Positions 1 to 13,129 of a DNA stretch of 64,000 nt are shown here, piece by piece; the first letter of the stretch is position 1, and each line of letters opens with the position of its first letter. The position numbers were made by a program, and so were the translations under genes. The stretch is from Lasioglossum baleicum (lineage: Eukaryota > Arthropoda > Insecta > Hymenoptera > Halictidae), in the NCBI RefSeq assembly GCF_051020765.1, contig NC_134935.1, positions 11,533,579-11,597,578 of the forward strand. The letters are read 5' to 3'. The notes under the pieces were generated by a model. That model was not told the DNA's origin and searched no databases. It saw only the letters and a program-made list of their open reading frames with translations.

Positions 1-21
1 GTTCGGAGCTGATCTTTTCAG

Positions 22-151
22 GTATACCGGCAGTGGTCGGCAGCAACCCGCCCGGAGAGAGCATAATAAAATGACTAAAAGTTTGGACAGACACATTCTC
101 GTCATTTTTATAAAGTTATGTAAAATAGTCACTCTTAATGCTCATTGTCAG
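22..151 (+). other. possible last exon of an upstream gene
   Basis: A good acceptor (pyrimidines then TTTTCAG) ends at base 21 and is followed by about 40 GC-rich bases unlike the AT-rich DNA after them. All three frames stay open for a short distance: one closes after about 14 codons, one after about 16, and one at the TAA near 150. This would fit the C-terminal tail and 3' UTR of a plus-strand gene starting before the window. The frame cannot be chosen without the previous exon, so no product is given. It could equally be chance. Confidence 0.2.
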
Positions 152-3100
152 TAAACCTACTGTTAATAGTGTTTGTTACAAGTATCAGCACAAGACGGAA
201 GAATTAATCTTTCCAAGTACAATATAGATACCTTTCGCATCTAGGAAAATTGTAGATTAGTCATTTATCGAATATTTTCTGTCTCGTTTAATTGAAATTG
301 ATAAACTGGAGGACTTAGTCCAGGAATACCGAGAGAATAAGCGAGAAGCAAACATTCTTGTCTTTTGATACGAGGCACTTGTTCTATTAATTTATCAGCT
401 ATATTGAATTAGCGTCGCAAAGTTGGTTCACTCTGAAACGGGGTCAGAACTGCAGCAAATCATTTCAACAATATCCAGATCACCTGGAAACCTACTTCTA
501 CTTTCGATGAATCCTCCCAGACATTTGTAAACAGACTATCAAGTCACGTAACTTCAGTCGTTCGTACAACAGTCGTTCTTTTCGACATGTCTGACACCAA
601 AAGCATTCTACTTAAAAGTTCCTTGCGCCATTTTACATCTGAGAGCATATCAAATTTTAAGTTCCTGAATTCATTATTTTATTGCATCGGCCATCATTTA
701 ATAGATGTTTAGACAAGTCAATAATCTTATATATCAATTTGTAGAAATAGGAGTCAAAAAATATTTTTTTAGTCTGTTCGAAGCTTTACCATATTTCAGA
801 GTTGAAAATCTCAATAAATTTTGCGAGTTAAAATTTTCGTAAATGATGAAATGAGTTTTGATCGAGTAGAACATTTAACGATTAGGAAACGTTCGTGTCT
901 ATTTATATTTTGTTATATCACCTCAGTAAAAATTCGATAACACAAAAATTGTGGATTAGCTGTCACGAGTTGAAGTCAGCTTATTGGACACACGCCCTCT
1001 GTAACTCTCCAAAGATACCGCTTGTAGATCAATCGATAGAAATGTCACACCTGTTTGTGCACGGTAGATACTAACCATTATCTGATTTAATGATCTCATT
1101 TAACAAGCTTCATCATAACTCATTACATTAATTATCTACATATATTAATTACTCGTAAACAGTGCTTCTTAGAATTGCACCAGTTTGCAACGATCAGCAA
1201 AGCTGTTACTTGAGATATAATTTATCAATTGTCCGACGGTAGATGTTCACAGAATTCTTTGTTCTTGAACGTTAAGAAAAGGCAATTTTCTATACACACG
1301 TTTACATTAATTTTCTTTACAAATAAATGTTAGACTGCGGACTTTTATGGAAAATAAAAAAAGGTCTGCATTAATTGTAGGATACAGGAGCTATATATAC
1401 ACTCATTTCAGTGGTTAGTGAAATATTTAAAAAAAGCACTTTTTTATCATTCTAAATAACAGTTATTAATGGAAAATCCTATGTTATGGGTATCTATTTA
1501 TCTATATCTGCTATTTTGTGGACATGGCCGATAGCGTGCGCTATCTAGTCACAATGTACACTAAACATGGTGTTGTTTGCAATCGAATTTAGCGCGCGCC
1601 TACTACGGAAGACGAAAAATTCCTTCGTCGAAGGAAGGCTCGAGATTTCCTCCAAATATTTGCGGTCGTTGTTTGCCGGGTCGTTTATTAATGCGGTCCA
1701 TGGTACCGACGCTTTGCGGGCCAATTAGCAATGAAATCAGTATCCGATAACAGCGTGCGATGCACAGGAACTCATTGGCGCGCCGATAGATCGTGTCGCA
1801 GTTCCGCGATTCTCGAGACCGGCGTGCAATCGTGAATCGTCGTATCAGCCGTTTCGCGCGTGTTCACTTCGGCTACGGCAAACAACTCTTCTCTCGCCAG
1901 CGAAATTAATATTCCGCCTTCGGTGACTGCCGCGACGGTGTCAAGACGACGCACAGTGTGTCGTTCAATGGAAAAAAGTCCGAAAATCAAAGTGTAAGAT
2001 GTGCAAATTTATGTATCCTAAAATGTTCGTAACAAAACGTAGTTTATGAAACTGTCTTCAATTTTAACTGAATAAATCGATTTGCTATTAAAATTGAGGC
2101 GGAAACTTTACTGTCAAATTTCGTGCATTTTTTAAAACATGCGTCCCTCGCAAGCTATTTAGTTTTTTTTTTTTATTTTGATCTTTACAGGGAGTGTTTA
2201 GTATTGTAAGACCTTCAATCTCCCAAAAATTTTTTTTTAAATATTCGCAATTTTTCCCAATTTTTTATGTTTAACAATTATCAACTTTGATTAGAGTTTT
2301 AAAAAAAGTATCACGAGGTTTCACCGTGAATTTTTTTTACAGTAATTGGTGACATATTAAGCTTTAATTTCGCGTTGGTTTTAATCTGCTCAATTTTGCT
2401 TAAGTGGAGAAAATAATAAAAAAACCATATTAACGCTCCGGCTCGACGGCTTTCTGCGCAGTCTTCCGAAGAAATTTGTTGCAATTATTTTTAAACGCAT
2501 GCCATTTGATAAGTACTTACATATGTGTTCAATTTTATTCTTATAAATTATACATTTAGCTTTAAAATTGTTTAAATATTTACACACAATCTTTCAATTC
2601 AGTATTAAAGAAAGAACCAAACGGTTCCTTTGAGATTTTGTATTATATTAATTTAAAGCACATTAGACTTGATATGACGGTCGACCTTAAGTACATAAAT
2701 ATACATTAAATGGTAAAAAGAGTAGAAATTTATGTTGACGTTGAAACGCGTGCGTACGCGAGTCCGCGCGAAACGATAAGACAGTATCTGTACTCATTAT
2801 GTTATTCTAAATATACAGTCCATTATTTTCAATTGTTTATACGATAGCCGTCGTGGTCAGAAGTATCAAACGTGAAACTGAAGCCGAACATAGACAATCG
2901 CAAACGCAAATTTTTTTTATATACCAATCGATTCGTCTTTGCATTTTATTTCAAAGAGTATTAAGGTACCTAACTCGAAAATTGCATAGTTCAAGAGTTA
3001 TGACTTTTTTCCCGAATTCCCATATACTCGACACACTGTGCGACGGCAACTGTCAATTAACGCTGCTTAAACGGCGATCTCCGCGGGACGATTCGAGCGC

Positions 3101-3378
3101 AATTGCATTTCGAAACGTCGTGTCCGCAATCCTGCATCGCGAAAATATTTTTGCAAGACCTGTCGACAGTGTCCATTCTGGCCCGTTGGCCCTGAAGTGA
3201 CAGCACGACCTTAACAAGACCCATTCTCACTAAAAAGCACAGTGACAATCAGATTTTCTAAATCGAAACATTGAAGTGCAAACGTAAAGTGACCGATGAG
3301 ACAATTTGACACAACGTGTTCTCCCTGCAGTGCAAAAAGACAGATGTACTGATAAGAAAGTAGATAACGTAAAAGTAA
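152..3378. other. intergenic, no supported gene
   Basis: AT-rich sequence with homopolymer tracts. The patch at about 1500-1990 is more GC-rich and holds a perfect 16-base hairpin at 1530-1545 and a minus-strand reading frame of 72 codons (1772-1990). That frame has no recognisable domain or splice context. I see no gene here. Confidence 0.5.
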
Positions 3379-3563
3379 AGGTCGCTGCACATTAAACCGC
3401 CCCACACCAGCACCGACCAGCGTTTTCACTGGCGGTCACCAGTAGCGCGGCCGTTCGCCACGCCATAACCCGTCGAACGATCTAACCCAGACCGTTATAG
3501 CGGTGAGCGCCACTGAAAACGCTGGTCGGTGCTGGTGTGGGGCGGTCTAGTGTGCAGCGACCT
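3379..3563. mobile_element. 185-bp MITE with TAA target duplication
   Basis: Two inverted arms of about 50 bp begin AGGTCGCTGCACA and end TGTGCAGCGACCT, with the central GC-rich segment CCGCCCCACACCAGCACCG mirrored near 3530. The element is flanked on both sides by TAA (3376-3378 and 3564-3566). A 3-bp TWA-type duplication with inverted termini is typical of PIF/Harbinger non-autonomous elements; that assignment is inference. There is no coding capacity. Its GC content is well above the flanks. Confidence 0.7.
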
Positions 3564-3566
3564 TAA

Positions 3567-4430
3567 GGCTGCGTTTTTGAAACCGTAAATGATCGGGCAA
3601 GTTGAAAAGAAAACCACAGAGTTCGATTTATATGGTTGTTGAGAAAGTTGTCGAATAAACTGTTCGGGAAAGGCCATAGAAATTGCTCAGAAGCTGCAGC
3701 TCGAGAATGAAGATCGAGAATCAAGGTGCTACGGAGGAATCGGATCTCCTCTACCCGAGTCGAATCATCTCCGTTCGACCAGTGTCTCGTAATCAGGTAT
3801 GAACAGTTTCCACTTTCAGTTACCCGCGAATTGATTAGATAACAGTTCGACAAGGAGATAGCTGGTCGAATAACTTTCCTCTTATGTGGAAGGTTTATCG
3901 GCGCGAGCGCGCGCGCAGAAGACAACTGGCTTCCATCTTCAGCGAATACTCTACCAGGAAACTTTTCCGTCCTTTTGTGTCTCAGGGTATCCATCGATGC
4001 GATGGATCCGCGCGCCATTCTTTCTGAACAGATATCGTACCTTTTAATGTTTTTTAAAAAAAGAGTATCCGTTCCCTCGTACTGATGCATTATCAGCTCG
4101 CTGGAAGCTTTGTTATCGAAATGAAATAAGCCCCGGGTGACTGATAAATGTTACGAAACGCGAACACAAAGATGATGCTCCTGAACGGATCAGAGATCTA
4201 CTTGTTGGTGCAGCAAGATCAGCTGAATACTGTATCAGCGATTCTAAGAATTTAGAAATTAAGACGGTACGCCACCATGTCAGCTTAATATTATTCGTGA
4301 AATTATGTGCACTTATTGTTAGTCAAAAATAAATACTCTCCAATTTAGTGAATTTTTATAAATATTTAAACTTATCTAAAACTACCGATTTAAAATTTTT
4401 TCTGTTACAATTCGTGGAGTTATACAAATA
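3567..4430. other. intergenic, no supported gene
   Basis: Mixed-composition DNA. A 175-codon minus-strand reading frame (3563-4090) runs into the preceding MITE, has no recognisable domain and no splice partners, so it is not called. Confidence 0.45.
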
Positions 4431-5071
4431 CAGTTAGGAGCAAAACTGATCACACACACTTTAAATCAGGATACCTTTTTTATGAATGGACCAAACGACT
4501 TCAATTTCCCTGTACAGCTAGAAGAATTAGTTTAGTAAATGACGTCTAAAAAATATGTTGAAAAAATGCATTTGGTCGGAATTGTGAAAAATAATAGCAA
4601 TAATTGATTTTTACGACTATTTTAGCTGGGCCAATAACGAAAATTTAAAAGAGGTGTTTGGTTAACTCGTATAAATTATATATGCTCTGAAAATTTCATT
4701 GAAATTGGTTAATTGGTTTCAAAGTTATAAACGGTCGAAAGAGGTAAAAAGGCCGAACATCTTGAGAAATTGCAATTTTTACCAGTTTTGATCGTTTATA
4801 ACCAATCAATTACTATAAAATTTTCAGAACGTATATAATTTATACGAGTTGACCAAGCACATCTTTTTAATTTTCTTTATTGGCCCAGCTAATTGGCCCA
4901 CTTATTAATTAATTTCACAATTCCGATCAAATTAATTTTTTCAACATATCTTTTAGACGTCATTTACTAAACTAATTCTTCTAGCCTTACAGAGAAATTG
5001 AAGTCGTTTGATCCATTCATAAAAAAGTTATTTTTATTTAAAGTGTGTGTGATCGGTTTTGCTCTTAACTG
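4431..5071. mobile_element. 641-bp palindromic TA-flanked element (family A)
   Basis: An almost complete palindrome. The left end CAGTTAGGAGCAAAAC is mirrored by GTTTTGCTCTTAACTG at the right end, and TA lies on each side (4429-4430 and 5072-5073). The arms stay alignable to the centre near 4760, including ACCAAACGAC / GTCGTTTGAT and the TGGGCC blocks at about 4627 and 4882. TA duplication with inverted termini is the Tc1/mariner pattern. No transposase is encoded. Its interior resembles those of the elements at 22300-22907 and 37286-37941. Confidence 0.75.
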
Positions 5072-5073
5072 TA

Positions 5074-6977
5074 GTTTCATGAATAAGTTTTTAATATACT
5101 TCTTTATTCTCTCTCTCAAGTGTATGTTTAATTAGGAATTATAAGCAGCTGCCATTTTTTTATTTTTTTAACAACTCTTTAATAACTCTTTCTGGAGTTG
5201 TTAATTTTACACTTACATGGTTGTGCACCCCCTTAATGTGTTTCGGGTTTGATGATGATCCTTATGTTTTGCTAAGTTTGACTATATTTGAATTCTTTGC
5301 ACTCAAATTGGAGTTTTTGTTATTTTAAAACTAAGATTTAAATTTGGTACGGGAAGGATTAACGGGATACTACCTCAGAAATTCTGGGAAAATATAACTT
5401 CCATTTTCTATTATAAACAACGAGGTTTTTCTGGCCTACTTGGAGTAAAATTTGATTCTGGTATTACCAAATTAATTGAAGCTTGCCTAAGTTTGGCCAT
5501 GTTTGACGAAAAACCTGACAAGACATTAGGACTTCCTCTTTCGTAAAAAGTGATTTTTGTTGAATTTCGGCGCGAAATACTGGCGAACCAGTCAGAGCGG
5601 CGCGATAAGACGCGTCATCGATTAAACATCTAGCGGTGATCAGCATTATCTATGTTATCTTTGCAGAGTCTATTACACGATATAAATTATGATGCTCGGC
5701 GGCGCGCGATTTGCCTCGAACGCGCGCTTCAAGTTATGCAACGCTTGTCCGCGTGGATGCATGTAAAGTTTACATTGTAAACTGTCCGCGGAACGCGTTC
5801 CATTAATATTAAACGTGCGGATAGTGCTTAATCCTTGGTCATCAGTCAATCTCAAAAGGATGCGCGTTCACAAGCATCTTATCTGACTTGCGCTGTCTTT
5901 CTTGTAGGAAAATGGCAAACTAAAATGCGCAGATCCCTACCCTTTATCTGAATTCTCGTGAAGATTATGTTTGTTAACTTCACATGATCGCTGATTATTA
6001 CCGGATGATCTGATGACTCTTTTGAAGAAATGATGAATAGCTGTACCATGGCTCTGAAACATCGTGAAGCTTATTGGTTTTTGTGCGAGTTGGAGGAAAT
6101 TATGCGATATTTTCTACTTGCGATGAAGAATCGTATCATGGGTATTAAATACTTCATTTTAATGTTTACAAAAGACTTTATAATCCAATTTTTCTTCAAG
6201 TCTGAACAAAGTCTACATAACACGAGAAATGAATTGAAAATGGAATTGAAAAAACTACACAAAACCGCAATACGGGAACTCTTTTTATCCATAAATTCAA
6301 AAATAAATTGGAATTAATGATAAATGAGTGACTCTAAAGTTACATCCCACTGTGCAAAGTTACTTTACGGGATTTTGAAATTTATAGGCTAATTTACTTG
6401 GCGGTATTAAACACATCGCTTTTAAAAATTAGAATCGATAAGAAGTTTGTTTAGCCAGGGATAATAGAGAAACTTTGTTCCTTCTCCCATAAATTTTCTT
6501 GTAAGAAATTCTTTCCTCGCTGCAAAGAAATGCCACGTTGACGTAGATGCACAGGAATTTCTAGGTTCCCTCCGGAAAGACTATCAATCAGTCCACAAAT
6601 TAAATTGCTGAAAGTATTTCAAAAATACAACTAGAACACGCGTCGAGCTTCAATATTGACAATAAGACTGATTAAGTTGAAGATAAAACAGTCATAACAG
6701 AGAATTGCGTTGCGATCACGGTTGAATTGTTTGGATTCCGAGTCGATCAAGTTTCTAGCACATTCATCGGAACGTCTTTATCTTTTTTTCGTGTGTTATC
6801 TCATTTATGAACAATTCGAATGAATCGTCGATAAGCCAGTGAAGTAATTGTTCTCGAATTTCAGGAATCATTGAACTCGCGATGAAGAAAAACAGTTACG
6901 TGTTCAAGACTCTCATCCAGGTCTCTTGAGACAGCGAAGTTACATACTGTATGGCACGTCGTTAAAAATCGATTAGG
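5074..6977. other. intergenic, no supported gene
   Basis: AT-rich with a slightly GC-richer patch around 5550-5850. The reading frames are short, overlap on both strands and lack splice context. No RNA gene or further repeat was recognised. Confidence 0.45.
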
Positions 6978-7202
6978 GTACCCATTCCATACGATTCAGT
7001 CAAACTTTGGATTGATAAGAAAAATTTGTGGGGCGTCGTTGCGTTCTAGGAATGTCACGAATTATTCCATCTCCCGATTGTGTAAGAGATAAGGCAGCAT
7101 CTGATCGTTACGTGCTATCTGCTGATCTTTAATCAGCAAATTATTTTGGATCAGGCCATTTAGACGCAGTGATCTAGATTCTAGAAATTTTGTTTACAAG
7201 CT
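6978..7202. repeat. dispersed direct repeat, copy 1
   Basis: About 220 bp that recurs in the same orientation at 12822-13003. The shared text includes the blocks ACGATTCAGTCAAAC near the left end and GCAGTGATCTAGATTCTAG near the right end. The 12.8-kb copy is shorter because of internal deletions. Neither copy has obvious inverted termini or a poly-A tail, so the class is unknown. Confidence 0.65.
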
Positions 7203-7631
7203 TCAACATGGAATTGTTCTCGGAGGAGATTACAGTCTCATGTTTTATTTGGATGCCCGAGATGCGTTTGATTTTAACTTCACGAATGAAAAGCTCAGGA
7301 AGATCAATCTGAAATTCTAGTGAGTACTTTGGAAATTGTTTAGATGGGGGAGAATCAAGTTTGGCTCACTTAAACTTAAAAATTTATTATTGTTTCGCAA
7401 TGGAATTTTGCTTATTAGTAGAAAGAGTTGGTTCCCAACATAAAAGAGCTGTTTTCAGACATTTACCTTCAGGGTGTTGCACATGCCAATCTTTGTGAAA
7501 CACTTTTGCCAAACGAAAGTAGTTTTGTTCGTTCAAAATACACAATAAACCACACAGGAAACTGACACATGTGACAAAAGCAGTCAGCCAAACGACACAT
7601 ATGGATTTTTATACGCTTTTAGTACGATATA

Positions 7632-8072
7632 CAGGGTGTCTCAGCTGTAGGAGGCCACGTAAATATCTCCTTTATTTTTAATGTCACAAAAAATATTTAT
7701 GACATAATTTAAATGGTATCGAAGGAGGAATATCATAGAAGAACAATTTCTTTTGTCCGGTTATTTTTTCAGTTTTTTCAAGGTCATCGTTATATTTTTA
7801 TCGGGAGAACTAATATTTTTTTAATCCATCTTACAGCGGCTGAAAAAATACATTTGAGTATGCTTAAGTCAGTAACAAGGTGGAGTAAAAAGAAATTAAT
7901 TTTCCCGATAAAAAATAACGATGACCTTGAAAAAACTATGAACTGTAAAACTATAAACTTCTTCTATGATATTCCTCCTTCGATACCATTTACATTATGC
8001 CATAAATATTTTTTTTGTGCCATTAAAAATAAAGGAGATATTTAGGTGGCCTCCTTCAGCTGTGACACCCTG
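7632..8072. mobile_element. 441-bp foldback element with TA duplication (family B)
   Basis: Begins CAGGGTGTCTCAGCTG and ends CAGCTGTGACACCCTG, with TA immediately outside both ends (7630-7631 and 8073-8074). The inverted arms extend about 200 bp inward, for example GGTATCGAAGGAGGAATATC at about 7712 and its complement near 7970. The interior is AT-rich with no transposase. It is related in end sequence and interior to 23552-23975. A Tc1/mariner-derived MITE is the likeliest class. Confidence 0.75.
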
Positions 8073-8074
8073 TA

Positions 8075-10800
8075 GACTTCGCAAAAATATTTCACGCGTA
8101 TTTTTTCATATTTCCAGCGTTCGCCCACAGGAGATGAAAATAGGAATCAAAAGCTTGGTGTTTGCAGACTATGCATTTCCAAATAGAGAATTCGTATGTT
8201 CAGGACATGTTTTTTTTATCGAAAAGTATTTCAACGATAATCATGTTGCGAAAAGTTTAACTTTACCAATAACTTGAGACTTATATGATGGTGGTGTATC
8301 ACCCTCAATGCGCACTAGTCTAACAATCACAGCTCCCGTTCTGTTTCAGAGACTTTCGCTTTATTATTAGGCGACAGTACTCAACGTTTGCGGTAAGATA
8401 TATTAATTTACAATCGGCTCTCTAATCGTCAATTCGAGAATCCGCCGGCTGTAAAATCGGATCTACGAGGGCTTACTCATATTCTTGGAAGATCGTGTGT
8501 TTGCGCTCGTCGCTGTATCACGCTCCGAGCACGAACCGAGCAATCGGTATCGTTGTCACGTTCCACACCTTTCGACAGCCAGCTGTTGCATGCTTATATT
8601 TTTCACTAAAGAGAGTCCGCCACGATAATACGTTATGATAAGTCCGGAACGGGGATCGCTTTGTCGAGCGATTTACATCGATCAACTTCCCGGCGTTTAC
8701 AGCAATTTTATGTAGCACAGTTTGCAAGGATCTAGCAAAACTGCATCCGCAGACAAAACAAAGACATTCGGAATTTCCTCGAACCGCTACCTTTCCGTGT
8801 AGAATGTTAATAACAGGAAAAACGCTCAAATTAATAGATCAGTGTACACGGCTTCCTAGTGAACATTTATGGCACGTTGTTTCTCAACTGCGACGTACTG
8901 CTGCCTCATGCTCAAAGTAGAACCGTCGTGTCTTTAGTCAGACACTAGCTCCGCCTGTCCAGAGTTAGGGGAGTTTCTGTTTTCTCTGAATACTAATTTC
9001 AACAAATGTCGTCTCTTCTGAACCATGCGTCCCCCGTAAATTCATTCCATTTGTAATTCGTGAATGTTTATGCAAATTTTCGATTTCCCAGGGAAATACA
9101 GAGAAATTGTCTTTCCCTCGTAAACGCTGTCGTTGAATTAAGGATCATCCACTTTCTATGCATGTTTTGCCCTTTTCATCGATATTTTACTGCTTCCGCT
9201 GTAACGAATTTATAACGATTTTGATCGTACGAAATATGAATACGTAGAGATTCACGTGTTGCGTTCGAATGGCGTTTCTCGCGAGTATTATGAACATAGA
9301 AATGTCTTTTGTTTTCGAAACGAAAGTTTTAATGACAGTCTTGTGACAGCTTCGAATGTCGTTCTGAACATCATGCAGGAAAATTTTCACTCTTTTCCTC
9401 ATCCTTTCACCGCTCAGACGCAATATCCGAGGGAATCAAAGTCCGAACAATTCCCATCTTCGCTCCAGATTACTTGTCCATCGAAAGTTGTGTTGGATCT
9501 GCGATGGCCTTGCATCTGCAGTCTCGTTATCGCTCCGCGACATTATCTCGAAAATGGACTTTTTCTGTTAACGGTTATGTTGCCGTTAACACGTGCCACG
9601 AAACAATAGCGTCAAGTTTTAAAAGACCTGGGTCAATCGTCAAATCCCAAGACAATTAACAATAAAAATACTGTTTCAAACGTGCTATGGATTTATGGTC
9701 AATTAATTTTTTTATTGGATATAATTTTTCACTATTTTTAGTGTTCCCTTTTCTAGTGTTCACTTTAATCACTCATTACGAAGGTTTAAAAGAGAAACTA
9801 ATTAATTCTAATGATTACTATAAAGAATAAATATTTCCTTATATCAATCGTAGAGTTGTTAATAAAAAATATATTAATGCTATTGGCGCACTGGTTCGAT
9901 CATTTGTTATCTAAAAACAATTTTGCAAATTACCACATGAACTTCGACGTTGCGATCTTAATTTAGATCATTTTCAAGAAATAATTGCGTCTGTAAATTA
10001 TCATATATTATGATATTGTACTGCATGTTAAACTAGGCTGAGGAAATCTATTACTCACTTGCTTGGCGAAAAAGAATTTTTAAATTCGTTGAAACAGTGA
10101 AATGCTATAATATCTTTACCATTGCAATACAATGATCATAAAGACGAATTGCAATTCTTTCATCTGTTCATAATAATTTGATCACCGACTGTGAAGCAAC
10201 GATCAATCATTTTTGGATGGAAACAGGTCCATAAGCGATTCTCATTGTCAGGATATATCCTGCTGGAAATGAGAAAATTCGGATGTATGTAGGTCGCGTA
10301 AGTTTTAACAATCTTCAATCTCCCGAAGATTGAAGACGGATCATCGAAATGGGGTTGTGAGGTTCGAGACACTTGTAACTGATGTTTAAATCAATTCGCG
10401 AGCGATTCAAACTCGGGATTGTATCAGGTGCTGATTTTTTATCAGCTTGAGATTCACGCTTGGATTGTTTATTAATCCTTACGAGTACTGATGAACTAAT
10501 GCCCCGTAAGGTCGAACAATCCGAATTATCTTTGAGACCGTGTTGCTCGAAATAATACAAGGGCGAACTTTTATACTTTAATTTTGATTTGGCATTTAAT
10601 TTTATCGGAGTAACTGTGTTATTAAGTGAATATTTGGAATGTTTTTAAACCAGATAAAATGTTCAACATGTATACAATGTGAAATCTAAATTTTAGTTTT
10701 GCAATTTTTAAAGAACCAAGCTATGCCAGTTTTCGCTCGGTGCGGTTAGTATGAAAGACCGTTCGAATACTTTCGCGAGCAACTGTATGTAAACCTTTCT
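8075..10800. other. intergenic, no supported gene
   Basis: The segment 8340-8830 is somewhat GC-richer and contains a 103-codon minus-strand frame (8518-8829); 9187-9660 holds overlapping frames on both strands. None shows a domain, conserved motif or matching splice sites. A 26-base motif near 10165 (TTCATAATAATTTGATCACC and on to ACTGT) recurs near 13978 and is probably a remnant of a dispersed repeat. Confidence 0.45.
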
Positions 10801-10899
10801 GAATGTAACTGAATGAGCCGCCACCTACATTTCATTTACTTGGAATTGCTTTCCCACTCGCGGCAGCCCGAGCAAATGAATTCGAATTACGTAGCGTTT

Positions 10900-11850
10900 G
10901 TCCGACACAAAAAAAAGCGTCTGGGTAGGACGAAAAGCCCAAGGGGCCACCACTGGGTAAACCAAGCCTGGCGAAGGTCGTCCCGTGTTCGGAGTGGTTT
11001 CCGAGAATTAGGCAAAAACTGTCGGCGGTTTCGGGCCGTTATCGGGCCGCGTCTAATCAGAATCACAGTGGCGGGCTTCAAACCATTGGGAATCTCGCGC
11101 AGAAGCAATGGGCGGCCCGTGGTCGGACGATGCGCGAGACAAGCCGCTATCAGAGGAAGGACGTAGGTGGTGCGAGCGGCGCCGAATCCATCGGATTTAG
11201 TTAATGTCCAGCGCTCCGTGGACTCGGATGTCGCTTAGACTGCTGCGAGCCATGATAGAGAGACCTGTGCACGTCTGACATCCTTCTGCTCCTTGAACCG
11301 ACATCAGCCAGCATTTCCACAGACTCCTGTAACCCCTCGACTGATCGATAAACTAGAAACAGAGAGAGAGAAACGCGCGGGAGAATCAAAGAGAAAGATA
11401 GCCGAGAGTCGGACGTCATAGATCTAGAGAAAACTTTTTGTCGAGCTTTCCCTCGACAAGGCGCAACGTGCTCGGTCGACAAAGGAATCCGACGTGCTGC
11501 GATCGATAATCTCCGAGATTAATCGATCGATCGTTGATCGTTCGGCGAAGCTTTATCGCGTCAGTCCACCGACCAGTTTCGTGAGATCCGCGCGTGTTTC
11601 GTCAACTGAGAGTCTGTTTTGATCGTGTGGCCGGCTTGGATCGAGCCACCGCGATCCACGTGGACGCGTTTTGCATCGCTTTGCGCCCCTCCAGGATCCA
11701 CCGGGATCGAGGGTTTTCATTTTTCCGCGGTGTGTCGGATCAGTGACTGTCATTTATGAGAGACGTTGAACGGTCTGCCGTGAGGATCGAGAGACGAGGA
11801 TCTCTCGTTTGGAGATCAGGGGGTAGAAGTCGCTGGATCTTCAGGACCAG
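10900..11850 (+). promoter_or_regulatory. GC-rich promoter island and probable non-coding first exon of FLVCR
   Basis: The sequence changes from AT-rich to GC- and CpG-rich over about 950 bp and ends at a consensus donor, ACCAG|GTAAGT, at 11850/11851. The next strong plus-strand acceptor leading into a coding exon is at 18884, in the FLVCR leader, so this is most simply the first, untranslated exon. Initiator-like TCAGT motifs occur at about 11561 and 11739; no clear TATA box was seen. An ATG at 11756 opens a frame to the donor which, after splicing to 18885, would stop two codons later (AG|A CGG TGA). That is a possible upstream ORF of 33 residues. The transcription start cannot be fixed from sequence alone. 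Confidence 0.5.
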
Positions 11851-12821
11851 GTAAGTGCTTCCTTTTACTATTCTGAGATCGATTTTTCGATGCGAGTGTT
11901 TCTTCGAAAGGGATAGCGAACTGGAAAATTATTTTAATGCGTGCTCGAAGTAATTTGGGGACTGTGTCAACTGAAGATCGTTTCATAGTTTTTTGGTTGA
12001 TCATGTTGCTCAATAATGAAACTGGGAATTATTTTCGATAGGGTGTCATTAAGATTTGAACTTACGGATTTCTGGAAAAACTTTTGTGTAGTTTTAAAAT
12101 TAGTTTAAGCTGTCGCGTCGTTTTGAATAATGTATTATATATTATTATGTATTATATATAATAATGAGAACGAATTCAGTAAATTGATACTACTGTCACA
12201 GAGAGTAGAATATTTCTCCTAAATTGGAAAAGTTAGAATTCTAATTAATTTATATCGATTACCTACGAAAAGTAAATTTTTAGTTGAACGCCGGAAGCGA
12301 TTTGATAAATAAATGAACGCACCAATTATTCGAAAGCAACTGAATTCGCGACCAACACACATTCGCGTAGTGATTGTTGGCTAATTATATTTGAACAAAC
12401 AGTCCTCCAATTATTTTCAACAACACAAGAACGTTCTCTACATAATGAAGCCCTAACAGCGACCAACCTTGTGAATAACTGCAGAATTCTCTCGTTCGGT
12501 ATCTCCGAGAAAATGGTTTTGTAATTATCCCGACTCGCAGTTTCGAGAACAAAATTTCTAGCAGTTCGGAAACCAGTCTTCCAGATCCGTATTAGCACGG
12601 GGACCAATTAGCGGCGCTCAAAGCCCTTTTTTCGAACGAATGGGCTAAATCGTTGCCCGCGATAACAAGAAAAATCTGCGAGCATCCGCTCGTGCCAATT
12701 TTCCCCAGTCTCGTTATCGAGATTAGAGTACGCAGCTGTTTTCAGGAAAATGTCGAATCGTTCTTCGACATCTCGCGATTTCACGCGAAAGAAAAACGCA
12801 AAACAATCGATCCACGATCCA

Positions 12822-13003
12822 CCCATTCTCTACGATTCAGTCAAACATTTGAATAATAAGAAAAATTGATGGGGCATCGTTGCGTTCGAATTATTCCATC
12901 TCTCGATTGTGTAGGAAATAAGGGAGCATCATTAATCAACAAGTTCTTTTGGATCAGACCAGTTAGGCGCAGTGATCTAGATTCTAGCAATTTTGTTTAC
13001 AAC
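12822..13003. repeat. dispersed direct repeat, copy 2, between local duplications
   Basis: Shorter copy of the repeat at 6978-7202, same orientation. It is bracketed by two related direct segments, about 12747-12816 and 13013-13121. Each of these contains AATGTCGAATCG, TCTCGCGATTTCACGCGAAA and AAAACAATCGATCCAC. The bracketing looks like a duplication associated with insertion or segmental copying. Confidence 0.6.
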
Positions 13004-13129
13004 TTATTTCCGAAAAATGTCGAATCGCAGGAGATTCGATTCGACGAATAGTTCGATATCTCGCGATTTCACGCGAAAGAAACGCCCGGGACATTACAGA
13101 GAATCAAAACAATCGATCCACTTCGAAAC

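Noticed and set aside
3563..4090. 175-codon minus-strand frame
   Set aside because: It begins inside flanking sequence of a MITE, has no domain and no splice context; GC-rich chance openness is sufficient.
10813..11166. 117-codon plus-strand frame in the promoter island
   Set aside because: Arg/Gly-rich composition reflects GC-rich sequence; an equally open frame exists on the other strand.
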